Source of the DNA: Opisthocomus hoazin
Lineage: Eukaryota; Chordata; Aves; Opisthocomiformes; Opisthocomidae
Assembly: GCF_030867145.1 (NCBI RefSeq)
Contig: NC_134433.1
Coordinates: 11,731,216-11,795,215 of the forward strand
Direction of reading: 5' to 3'
Length of the DNA stretch: 64,000 bases
A program made the translations under genes and the position numbers. Every line of letters starts with the position of its first letter. Positions within the stretch are counted from its first letter, which is position 1. The notes under the pieces were generated by a model that saw only the letters and a list, made by a program, of their open reading frames with translations, had not been told where the DNA came from and did not search any database. Below, piece after piece: positions 37,101 to 46,697 of this stretch.

Positions 37101-40100
37101 CAAACTGCTGCGGTAATTCCCAGCCCTCCCACTCAGAGGTCTATTGGAGCCTCGTTACTTTGGATGGTCCACGTGAAGTTCTTACGCTACAAAGAGCACA
37201 ATGTTATCAGCTAAATCCAGAAGACTTTAGCCAAACCCTCTAACCCGCACTAGAGCCAGGAAGCAGGGGTAGAAATCCACAACACCTCACCACTGGGCAG
37301 GATAATGGACACGTTTGTCATTACAGGGCAGATGGCCTCGGTGCCCCCACCCCCGTGACACACACGCCTATCTGTGACTGAGGCAGTAAAGGACCACTCA
37401 CAAGCCTCCCTACATATCTTGCTAATGCTGTTCTGCAGAACAGTACAGGTTATTTCCCATCCTACAAATAACAAGCAAAAGCCAATCTGCAGGAGCTGTT
37501 CTCCAAAAATGTATGACAAAACGCTTTCATGTTCATACCTCTGCTGAGCATGACAACAGTGAAATTACAACTGTGATTAAAAAGTCAGTTCTCCAGCTAG
37601 CAGAAGGTACCTTCACTCAGCAAACTAGTCTTCGAAAAAACACACAAGTTAAACAGCTCACAGAACTAGCACAGCGACATACAACATGGACCCACCCTCA
37701 TGCCCATGTAGAAAGGGATGACGGTGACGCGGATGTTCTCTGTGGTTTCTCGGTGCACGTCAGAGAGCTCTAGCCAGGGGTGGTTCTTCTCCTGCCACGC
37801 ACACAGTGTATCCCTTGCTACAAAAGGTGGAACTGTGGGGAGGGAAAGACAAGAGTTTATGAGGACAGGCACACCAAAAACTCAGAGCAACTCCTTTCTC
37901 CTCAGAGCACCTCCTTTCACATAGTTAAAAAATTAAAGGAGGCTTTCCTGTAACAAACCCCAAACCAGACCAAGATTTTTCACTGTATCCAAGGTTTCTG
38001 GATACTTATCACTGAACACCTCAACTATCTGGCCCTAAAGATTTCCCTCTGAAGCCAGAAATTACCTTTTGTTTGGTCGTACATGAGAAACCTCTCAAAG
38101 AGCTCATGCTGGATGGGCACTTGATCAGTGGAGCTGTAGGGCAGGATATCTTCATGGCTTACATAGTCTAAACCTGAAAAAGAAACCCCGAAAGCTGTTG
38201 AACTTCCCCAGCGAAGAGCAGCTCAGAAATCTCCCAGCAGAGAAATGGATCACACTGGTGAGAAGAAAAGGATTTTGGCAGCAGCAGCCAATGCTAATAC
38301 CATGACTGCAAGCAAGAATGGACGAAACAGGCCAGTAATAACCCTTGGCAGCGTTCTCCTGTGAGATGTCTCCATGAAATGATTTCTCTGATAAATATAC
38401 ACTGCCCGGGAAGTGACTGCCCTGTCACAAAAGGACTTTGAGCAGAAAATGCACAGGACAAGGAGAGACCTAGCTGTCCTGACAATAAAGTAGAACAGCC
38501 CATAGGCCACCGGGTACACGTATGTGATCTGTGTCTCAAGAGCTCAACGCAGGCATGCCTGTGTTTGACCAATGTGCCCAACATCCACCTGTCCAAAAGG
38601 GCTTCACATACTTTAGTCATTTTGTTGTTTCTAACCCAGCCCTAAACCGCAGACAGATCCACGACGGGAAGGTCCTGTAGGAACTGCTGGCAGAAGCTGG
38701 CTGTTGGTGATTCTTCTGCCCTCCCCTCATGACAATCCACACCTCCACAGAGGTTACAGGTGCGTTTTACTCACCTGGTATGGCGTAGAGCGCTCTGCTG
38801 TCGTCATGATTTGCCAGGAACGTCACCGCTTCTGTCTGCGATCTCTGGGACTGAGAAAAAGGGAGGTTTATGTCCTTCTGCGTGGATTGTTGTGGGCCAG
38901 TTTCCAGCCACATTCCAGTTTACTACTGTGGTTTCTGAAGTGATTCATGTTTATTGTACTTAAATTCACCTCAGAACATTTCTCCTTTTAATTACTCTAG
39001 ATTAGTTCTCCACTCAAACAAGTGAAGAGCATTTTCAGTGCTGCAATCCACATTCATAGTAACCTACGTGCAACAGAGTAGGAACACCAAAAGGATAAGG
39101 AAGTGAGGTCAGAAATGTGATCCAGAAAGCAGTCATATGACACTCCAGATTATCTTTCTCAGGGAAAACGTAACTCACAACAAATTTGTCCTGGCATTCC
39201 AAACAATTCCAGGACAAAGACTCAAGTTAGCCATCACAGCCATTTCCTTTCAGTGCCTGTCCATCTAAAGCATTCGTATAGGAGAAGACATTTGAGTTCA
39301 TGCCAAGATTGTTGGTTACTTACTATATGCGGACAATCCCGGGCATCTATTAGCACCTGATAGTAAGTGTGCGTTTTGCCCTTGACCTCTTTGGAACCAT
39401 GGCCTGCCGCGTTCTCGCTCCTGAAGAGAAAAGCAGAGCACGGAGCTGAAGCGCTGGATGGCAGCCAGCTCTTGTTACCAGGACCCACCACAGTCATAAA
39501 CAATGTTGTTTGCTTGGGTTTTTTTCGAAAATACATTTCACAGTCTGTAATCACTCGGTTCCATCCCAGTTAAACTCCTGTCAGCCACCCACACACCAAT
39601 AGATGAGCCGAGCTGACGATCAGCGGTGTTTGTCACAGGCACAACACAGGCAGCTCAGAAGTTCCTCCTGCTCCTGTTTGGGGCAGGTATTTCCACCGCT
39701 CTCTGATTCCCTCCCTGCTTGCTCCTCACTCCTTCCCAACGCCCGGCACAGCTCCCACACCGGCAGGGGGGAAATGGATGGAGGAGGGGAGGGAAGTGCA
39801 GAGCAACTCGCTCCACAAGAAGAGTGAACTTGGCCTAGTGGCTTGAAACGGGGGAGGCAGCCGACAAATCCAACTCGCTGGCGAGCTACAGAAGAGGCCG
39901 CCTGCAATGTTAGCACAGGAGCCTAGGCCTAACTCAAAAAGCAACACAAGGGGCTTTTTTATAAGAAAGAATGCCAGGAGCATGTTTTATTTTGTTTCAT
40001 TGTTTGTTTATTTTCTTTCCTTCACACACACTCTCATCCTTCATACTTCCATCCTGTCTCTAATTAACACAAAATTAACACTCATGCAGTGTCTCTTCTT

Positions 40101-41541
40101 TAAGCACCTCTCTCAGTTTACATTCATGCAAAACAGATCCGTACCATTGTCCTCCTTAAACAGACTCATCTACCCCAACCAGGAAACTTGCTCCAAGATG
40201 TAAATGTAACAGTACAACATATAAACCAGAACAAATCCTTACTTGTCTGTGACGGGAGAAGCCACGTCTCGATCATAAAGCCTGGCTTGCCAGGGAAACA
40301 GGACTATTCCTCGATAGCCAAACACACTGTGAAGGAATAGCTGTAACGAACAAATAACTGCATTTCAATACACAGCAAGCTTTAATCAACTTAGATACAA
40401 CAGAAAACTTGAAGCCAGAAGCCCTTTTCTGACGGTATTTTAAAAAAATCTGTTAACTGAGGTAAAACTAGACACATTTACAAGAGTATGAAGGCATGGG
40501 ATAGGAGCACAGGGAGCATCACCACTGTGTGAACCCAGAGCACAAACAAAAGAGGGAACAGAAACAGCCTGGGATGAGAGAAGAAATCTGTGTCCTCCCT
40601 ATCCCACAGAGGCAGACGACTAAACCAATAATAAAATGATAGAACGGCAGAAAGCAGACCGGCATGGGAGAGACCGCTCAGGAACGCAGAAACACATCTG
40701 CGAATCACGAGCACAGAAATGACAAGTTTAGTTGTAATTTCTCAAATTCAGTGGCTGCCTCTTCTGCTGCCAGAGGGAGAAAACCCTTAAATAAAACCAG
40801 GGGAGCAAATGCCACTGCAGGAACAGTTGTCTCATCCTGCAGATTCTTATCAACTCGCTACTGTCAGATGACTGACAAACTGCAGACGCAGCAAAGAGCA
40901 GGAGCACCGAACTGTGAAGCTGCTGGCCTTCTGCTACCAGACAGCAGCCTCCGTACGAGTAAATCCCTCGGGTAAATCCCTCGGCTACCCGACAGAACAA
41001 GCCTGCGGGGCCAGCCCAGCTCCCCGGAACCGCTTACCTGACCCGTCTCGTATTTGCCGTGCTGCTTCGGCGCCTCGAACACCCCCACGGTCTCCAGCAC
41101 TTTGCCCTCTGCGCGGTTTCTGGGAGCACAGAGGCCGTTTGGTGGGCGCGCAGGGGCTGGAGCGGCCCCGGGCCTGGGCACACGCAGCACCCGAGCCCCA
41201 GCTCCTCGGGCCTCCCTCCGGGACCACGGAGCCCCCCCACCCCCCGACAGCCCCACTACTCCCATGGCTGCCCTGTCACCCCTCCTCTCCCAGCAGCCCC
41301 GCCTGCCTTCCCCCACACCCCCCGTCCTCCCCTCAGCGCCCCCGCACCACCCCCCCCCCAGGCCTCACCGCGACGAGAGAAACCTCCGCGGCGGCAGCAG
41401 CAGCAGTGGGAGGGCCGCGGCGCCCCCCAAGCTCAGGCCCCGCAGCCCGCGGGCCGGGGCCGGTTCCCAGAGCGGGACCCCGCAGGCCCGGGCCCGGCCC
41501 AGCGCCGCCGCCACGCACCGCCGAGCCGCGCAGCCCGACAT
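34129..41541 (-). CDS. POLDIP2: POLDIP2 (DNA polymerase delta-interacting protein 2)
   Basis: POLDIP2 is a mitochondrial and nuclear adaptor that binds the p50 subunit of DNA polymerase delta and PCNA. Eleven exons fit in phase and give 372 residues (human 368): 41541-41369, 41119-41038, 40340-40243, 39420-39324, 38850-38775, 38173-38066, 37832-37696, 36661-36635, 36447-36322, 35892-35813 and 34243-34129. An Arg/Ala/Leu-rich N-terminus looks like a mitochondrial targeting peptide. The YccV/HspQ-like domain follows (GKVLETVGVFEAPKQHGKYE, FGYRGIVLFPWQARLYDRDV, THTYYQVLIDARDCPH), then the ApaG/DUF525 domain (RYCIRLENLDSEVVQLRERH, SGTLETVRGRGVVG, FRFERPDGSHFDVRIPPFSL) and the end GLHW. Exon 8 is a 27-nt microexon encoding EAQNSHVYW. 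It shares a divergent promoter with TMEM199. Confidence 0.97.
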
Positions 41542-41683
41542 CCCCCCCCTCCGCCGGGCCCGCCCCGCCGCCAGCCCACAATGCACCGCGCCCCTCCTTC
41601 CCGGCAGCCTCCGCGGTGCCGCTCTAGCCCGCCGCCGCGCTCTATGGCTCTCCGCGTCGCCTAGGTGACGGCGGCCGGGCAAG
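41542..41683. promoter_or_regulatory. Divergent POLDIP2/TMEM199 promoter
   Basis: Only 142 bp separate the two start codons. The interval is CpG-rich without a TATA box. The sequence CCCACAATGCACCGCG at 41,575-41,590 matches the 3' half of the ZNF143/THAP11 element (CCCAGMAKGCWNYGCG) with one difference. The TMEM199 start codon lies in AAGATGGCG, a YY1-type motif. Confidence 0.75.
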
Positions 41684-43964
41684 ATGGCGTCGGCGGTGCG
41701 GGCCGGGCGGCGGCTGCGGCGGGCGGCGGAGGGCGGCGAGCTGGAGGGGGTGCCCGCCAGCCTGCGGGGCGAGCTGGAGGAGGCGCTGGCTTCCGAAGGC
41801 GCCCTGGTGCCCTTCAGCCTGCTGCGGAGGCTGCACGCAGCGCTGCGGGAGGCAGGTAGGCCGCGGTGGGCCTGGCGCGACGGGCCGCGACCGGCCGGGC
41901 CGCCGTTAACCGGCTCGTTACACCCCCCCGCAGGGTCCCCGCTCTACCTGCACCAGCTCCTGGAAGGCAGCGAGATCCACCTGCCCGAGGTGCCGGTGCC
42001 ACCGCGGGTAGGTGAGGGCCGGGCAGGGGCCGCGGGAGGCAGCGGCTGCCCCGGGCCCTCACGGTGGCTCTGCCCTTCCCCCAGAACCCCGAGCTGGTGG
42101 CCCGGCTGGAGCGGATAAAGGCCAAGCTGGCCAACGAGGAGTACCGGCGGATGACCCGCAACATCACCGGCCAGGTGAGCACCGGGATCCGTTCCCCCAG
42201 CACGCGGCCGCCAGCAGCCTGAGTGACAGCAGAGTCGCCCCGCAGAGCCAGGGCAGCACAGAGCAAGCGGGGCAGGGGGTCGAGGAGCGCACCCTGCAGA
42301 TGCGCGGGGACGGCGGGCGCGGACGGTGCTGAGGGCAGAGGCGGGGCAGGGCCACCAGGATGGTGAAACGGAAGAGATGCCGACGCTGGGGAACAGCTCG
42401 CTGTGCCAGGATCTCAGGTTTTCCTCCGGGAGACGGAGCACCGACAACAAACGTTTTACTGGGAGCACCTGAATGGTTACATTTTCATCACAGTTTTAAA
42501 ACGAGATCGTTCATGTCAAGGTAAAAGCTGGGAAACCAGGGCAGTGTTTGGGCGCTCGTTCTTCCCGAGGAAGAGCTGAGATCTTTTGGCACGGTGACTG
42601 TTTGGACAAGCCAGCGTCCCTTCCTACCGACGTGATCCCGCCCTGCCTGTCCCTCCTCCACGCGTAGCCTGGTGTCCCTGGGCGCTTCCATCCCCGCGCG
42701 GGTCCTCCCGCTGCGTTAGCCCCTGTGGGAAGATCTGCTTTGCCGTCAAACCTGGCCGCTTCCCCCGGGAGCCAGAGTGGCTGGAGCAGAGCGGGGCAGG
42801 AGCGGCAGCGGGGTTCCTTCCAAACGACGGCGCAGCAGAGGAGCGTTCCCGCGTCTGTCTGCTCAGCGCGGTGTTCCCTGCCTCCCCCCGGCGCCCGGTG
42901 TTTGACCATGTGCCGCCGCGTCCGCTGTGACAAAGAGCGGGCAGAGCTTTACGACGCTCCGCTCTCGCCAGCCGCGGGAACACGGGTGGCAGGGTGAGAC
43001 CCTGCAGTGTCTCTTCAAGACGAACCCGCAGCAGAGAACCCACCAGCAAGCGGCTGCCCGCACCCTGAGAGTGCTTTGCTTAGAAACGATCCCTCCTCAG
43101 CGTCCTGGAGCCGGGCCACAAGCAGAAAGCCAGGGAGACCCGGGCGCTGTGGCAGTGCCGCTCCCCGCAGCCCGGGGACCCCGGCGGCTCTCAGCTCCCG
43201 AGTCGTGGCGACAGGACAGGGCAGCGGCATTGCTTTTATTACACGGTTAACATGAAAATACAGCTGATCACAAGTTGGTTTAATCCCTTCTTTTAGGAGA
43301 TGAACGGGACGTTGGCTGAGTTTGGGAGGCAAGGTGAGTGGCTGCTGGCGCTGCTGCCGCCCGCAGTGGGGCCCTACAGGTCAGTCACAGGGGCGTCGCG
43401 TTGCTGGCGGCGACACCAGCCAGCCCTTCCCTCTCCGAAAACCTCACCAGAAGGTTTTAATGCACAAAAAAAGCGTTCCTGGAGCGAAGGAGCGGCCTGT
43501 TGGCCGTTCCTGTGAATATTTCTGGAGGCGTGAAGCATGTGAACCCTCAATCCTCGCGGTCGCCCAGCTGCGGCAGCCAGCGGCAGGCTCCGCTCGCGGG
43601 CTCACGGCTCGTCCCCTGCTCTCCCAGCCTGACCTAACGGCACGGCCATCTTTTCCCCCTGCTCCGCAGTTCGCTCCGTTAAAGCCGTTGTCATCACCGT
43701 GTTCAACTTCATCGTCACCGTGGCGGCCGCCTTCGCCTGCGCGTACCTGGGCAGCCAGTACGTCTTCGCCGAGAGCGCGGCGGTGAGTGAGCCCGCGGTG
43801 CCGCAGCCCACCCGCGCCGGAGCTCGGGGCTTGCGCCGGGTCGCTGATCTCTCACTTTGCATCCCCAGCACGTCCTGTCAGCCGTCATCGTGGCCTCGGT
43901 GGTTGGCTTGGCCGAGCTGTACATAATGGTGCGGACCCTCGAAGGGGACCTTGGGAAGCTGTGA
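41684..43964 (+). CDS. TMEM199: TMEM199, V-ATPase assembly factor (Vma12 family)
   Basis: TMEM199 is the animal homologue of yeast Vma12, an ER membrane factor needed to assemble the V-ATPase V0 sector. Six exons fit in phase and give 193 residues (human 208): 41684-41855, 41934-42007, 42085-42174, 43297-43333, 43670-43782 and 43869-43964. The conserved cytosolic part includes [20 protein letters not shown] and [20 protein letters not shown]. Two hydrophobic segments follow, about residues 128-152 ([20 protein letters not shown] onward) and 163-186 ([20 protein letters not shown]), and the end is LEGDLGKL. A 37-nt exon encodes [10 protein letters not shown]. The shorter length than human comes mainly from the N-terminal region. 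An AATAAA at 44,271-44,276 is the likely poly(A) signal. Confidence 0.95.
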
Positions 43965-45117
43965 TCACGCACGACCTCGTGCTGGAGGCTGTTGCCCCTC
44001 CCCCCCCCCAGGAGTCAGTAATTCGGGGCAGGTTTATCTTCCGCCATCTGCCTGTACCTGCTGCTGCTGCGGGAGCGCTGCCGCATTCCCCAGGCCCCGT
44101 CCTCCGCCTCCTGCTCCGTAACGTTCCCAGAATGAATCGTGGATGAAAAATCCCGCGGCTGCAGAACAGGGGAGGGAACAGCTGAGGACTCTCACCGCCC
44201 CAGCACGGAGAGGGCCGCTACCTCCTGCCGTTCCCGTTCTCCTGTGAATTTGCTGCCCTTTTATTTTGGAAATAAATAACGTTGCGTGTTTGCAGCCTTC
44301 TTCCTGCCCGTTGCTATGCGGAACGCTGACCTGACACGTACGAGACGCCGCAGAGGGCCGCGTATCTCCCCTCTGCCTCCGCACCCCGCGTCCTGCTCCT
44401 GCCGAAGCCCCCTCTGCCTCCCCGCGCTGCCCTGCCGGCCTTTCTCCCCTGTGGCAGCCCCTGACCCAGCTCATGTTGGGACTGATGGTTCGGGAGGACG
44501 ATGGCGTTCGGCGCTGGTGTTGGCGCCCGGCTCGGCTCTGCCTGCGGCAGCTCGGCGTCCTCGGGCAGGGGCTGCTGAACCTCCCTGCCCGCGGCTGTCG
44601 GTGCCCAGGGTGGGAGCTGCAGCGGGCAGCCAGGGCAGAGAGGGGGGGCTGGCTCTCGGCCCCCCAGCTGCTGCGGGTACGGAGGGGACGCACCTCGACG
44701 CAGAGTCCGGCCAGGGCCGGACACGGTGATTAATGCTCTGATGGCAGCTAAGCCCCTCTGCGAACACGCTGCAATATCCGATACGGGGAGAGCTGCCGGC
44801 ACCTGCGAACGTGCCCGCGGATTAGGGGCGGCCGCGCCACAATCATCCACGGATACGGCCGCAGATTAAGGTATTTTTTCCAAAAGATTAGTCGGCATTA
44901 GGGGGCTGCCGGGGAGCTGCCCCCGCCACGGCTGCCCCGGCGTTTAGGATATTGGATGACATCCGCGGGACCTTTGGGGCCAGCAGTGATTTCACGCCCT
45001 AATGAAATCGCGGTGCTAAGCCAGGGGGCCTCGGTGCTGGGGGGGGTCCCCGGTGCGGGGAGAGGGTCCCTGGTGCCGGGGCGGGTTCCTGGTGCCGGGG
45101 GGGCATCCCCACCGCGG
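43965..45117. other. TMEM199-SEBOX convergent interval
   Basis: TMEM199 (plus) and SEBOX (minus) converge across 1,153 bp with no other coding sequence recognised. A plus-strand AATAAA (44,271-44,276) and a minus-strand AATAAA (plus TTTATT, 44,260-44,265) lie 5 bp apart and can serve TMEM199 and SEBOX respectively. Between about 44,725 and 45,010 there are several ATTA/TAAT homeodomain-core sites in otherwise GC-rich DNA. Confidence 0.6.
44260..44276. other. Back-to-back poly(A) signals (TMEM199 / SEBOX)
   Basis: TTTATT (44,260-44,265) and AATAAA (44,271-44,276) flank TTGGA. They form the near-palindrome TTATTTTGGAAATAA, giving one AATAAA hexamer per strand. The plus-strand signal is about 310 nt past the TMEM199 stop; the minus-strand signal would give SEBOX a 3' UTR of about 850 nt. 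Confidence 0.65.
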
Positions 45118-45731
45118 TTACAGCTCGCCCAGGTTGGTGATGGCCGCGCTGTAGATGAGGTCGGAGATGGAGCCCAGTGAGGTGGGGAGGCCCCGCGGGG
45201 GGCTGCGGGCTCCCGGCGGAGGCAGGGCCGGGGCCGGGCCCGGGGCGGTGCCGTCGGGGGGCGCGGCGGGGGGACCCCGGTCCCCGGGGGGGGGCGGCGG
45301 GGGCGGCGGCTCCGGTTTGGCGCTGCGGATCCTGCGGGCGCGGCGGTTCTGGAACCAGACCTGGGGAGTGGGGACGGCACCGTGAGACAGCCCCGACGGG
45401 GCGGCCCCGCCGAGGGGGGGGTCCTGGCGCCGGGACGGGGAGGGGGGGTCCCGGCCGCGCTCACCTGGATCTTGGCCTCGGGCAGCTGGGTGAGCTCGGC
45501 CAGGCGCTCCCGTGTCGCGATATCCGGGTAGGGCACGGCGGCGAAGGCCTGCTCCAGCTCCGACAGCTGCCCCCGGCTGAACGTGGTCCGCCGCCGCTTC
45601 CGCGGCCCCCCCCCCGGGCAGGGGCAGGGCCCCGGGGCGCGGCCCCCCCCCCCAGCCGCCGGCCCGCCCGCCCCGTCGGGGAAGCGCAGCAGCGGCTGGG
45701 GGGCGCGGGAGGTGCCCGGGGCCGCGCTCAT
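45118..45731 (-). CDS. SEBOX: SEBOX homeobox transcription factor
   Basis: SEBOX is a paired-like homeodomain protein related to the Mix family, described in oocytes, skin and brain of mammals. Two exons fit in phase: 45731-45465 and 45360-45118 (169 residues; human about 190). After a Pro/Gly-rich N-terminus, the homeodomain runs from [20 protein letters not shown] through [13 protein letters not shown], across the splice site, to [15 protein letters not shown]. The recognition helix keeps Q50 and N51. The C-terminal [19 protein letters not shown] matches the conserved SEBOX tail (human LGSLSDLIYALAI). The intron position inside the homeodomain and the place between TMEM199 and VTN agree with SEBOX. 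Downstream is an inferred 3' UTR to about 44,260. Its promoter faces the kinesin gene. Confidence 0.93.
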
Positions 45732-45912
45732 CCCGCCCGGTTCCCCCGGCCCCGCCGCAGCCGCCCCGGCTTTTATCAGCCCCCCCCGGACCCCCCCGGT
45801 GGGCTGGGACCGCCCCGAGCGGGCGGCGCTGCCCCTCCCCACCCTTCCCCGACGGCTCCCGGCGCCGGTCCCCGCTCCGCGCTCCCCGACGGCACCACAC
45901 CGGCTGCTGGGA

Positions 45913-46037
45913 ACCGGGGTCCCCCCGCCAGCACCCCCGGGGACCAGTAACCCCACCGGGGTCCCCCCGCCAGCACCCCCGGGGACCAGTAACCCCACCG
46001 GGGGCCCCCCCCAGCACCCCCGGGGACCAGTAACTCC
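45913..46037. repeat. 42-bp tandem repeat, three copies
   Basis: Copies lie at 45,913-45,954, 45,955-45,996 and 45,997-46,037. The first two are identical and the third is one base shorter with a few changes. The unit contains CAGCACCCCCGGGGACCAGT followed by AACCCCACC. It lies just upstream of SEBOX on its minus-strand 5' side. Confidence 0.9.
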
Positions 46038-46342
46038 ACCAGCTGCCCGTACTGGTGTCCCCCCGGTGGGGCCCGCGAGGATCCCATGGCTCGGAGGATG
46101 CTCGGGGGGGGGTGGGGGCGGTGGGTCGGGGACCCCCAGCTGGCGCCGGAGCCCCCTGCGCCCCCTCCCCGGCTCCCAAGGCCGAGGTGCCCCCCCCGCC
46201 CCCGCCTCTCCCCCCGCCGTCCGGCCGCTCTCCCGCGTGGCCGGCGCCGGTCAATGTTTAACCGGAGCGGCGGTACCGGTTGTGCGGGGCAGCAAGGGCC
46301 GGCGGGCGGTGGCTCCGGGCGGGCGCTGCGGGGAGCCCGAGC

Positions 46343-46500
46343 GGGGGGGGGGGGGGGGGGCTGGAGGGCCGATGGAGCCGGGGGGGCAGCGGGGCTGGGA
46401 GCCCCAGCCGGGAGCACGGTCAGAAGCTTTCCCAGCGGGCCGGGGGAAAGTGTGAGTCGGGGGGGGACGGAGGGGACAGAGGGGACGGAGGGGACGGAGG
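46343..46500. repeat. G18 run and GGGGACGGA microrepeat
   Basis: Positions 46,343-46,360 are 18 consecutive G. At about 46,463-46,500 a 9-bp GGGGACGGA-type unit repeats about four times. Both are candidate G-quadruplex formers just upstream of the kinesin coding start. Confidence 0.8.
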
Positions 46501-46697
46501 CCACCCGGTCCTGGAGCAGGCAGGGCCGGGGCAGCAACCCCCCGGCCGATGCAGCAGGAGGGGGTCCGGCACCCCAGGAAGGCTGGGAGGGGACAAGAGG
46601 GTCCCTCTGCGGGGACACGGGGGGACGTTGTGCTCTGTCCCCTGCCAGGCCGCGGGGCACAGCGGGGACGGGAGGACAGCGCGAGCGCAGCGTGACC

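Larger units (their letters stand above)
45732..46697. promoter_or_regulatory. SEBOX-kinesin head-to-head intergenic region
   Basis: The 966 bp between the two divergent start codons are extremely GC-rich. They contain a three-copy 42-bp tandem repeat (45,913-46,037), an uninterrupted run of 18 G (46,343-46,360) and a short GGGGACGGA array (about 46,463-46,500). Both promoters and the 5' UTRs must lie here, but no TATA box or clear start-site motif was recognised. Confidence 0.55.

Noticed and set aside
41054-41668. Plus-strand frames of about 200-237 codons
   Set aside because: They lie antisense to POLDIP2 exons 1-2 in CpG-rich promoter DNA and are Pro/Ala/Arg low-complexity.
45913-46037. 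Possible CRISPR-like array
   Set aside because: The units are head-to-tail without spacers, in a vertebrate genome. It is a minisatellite.
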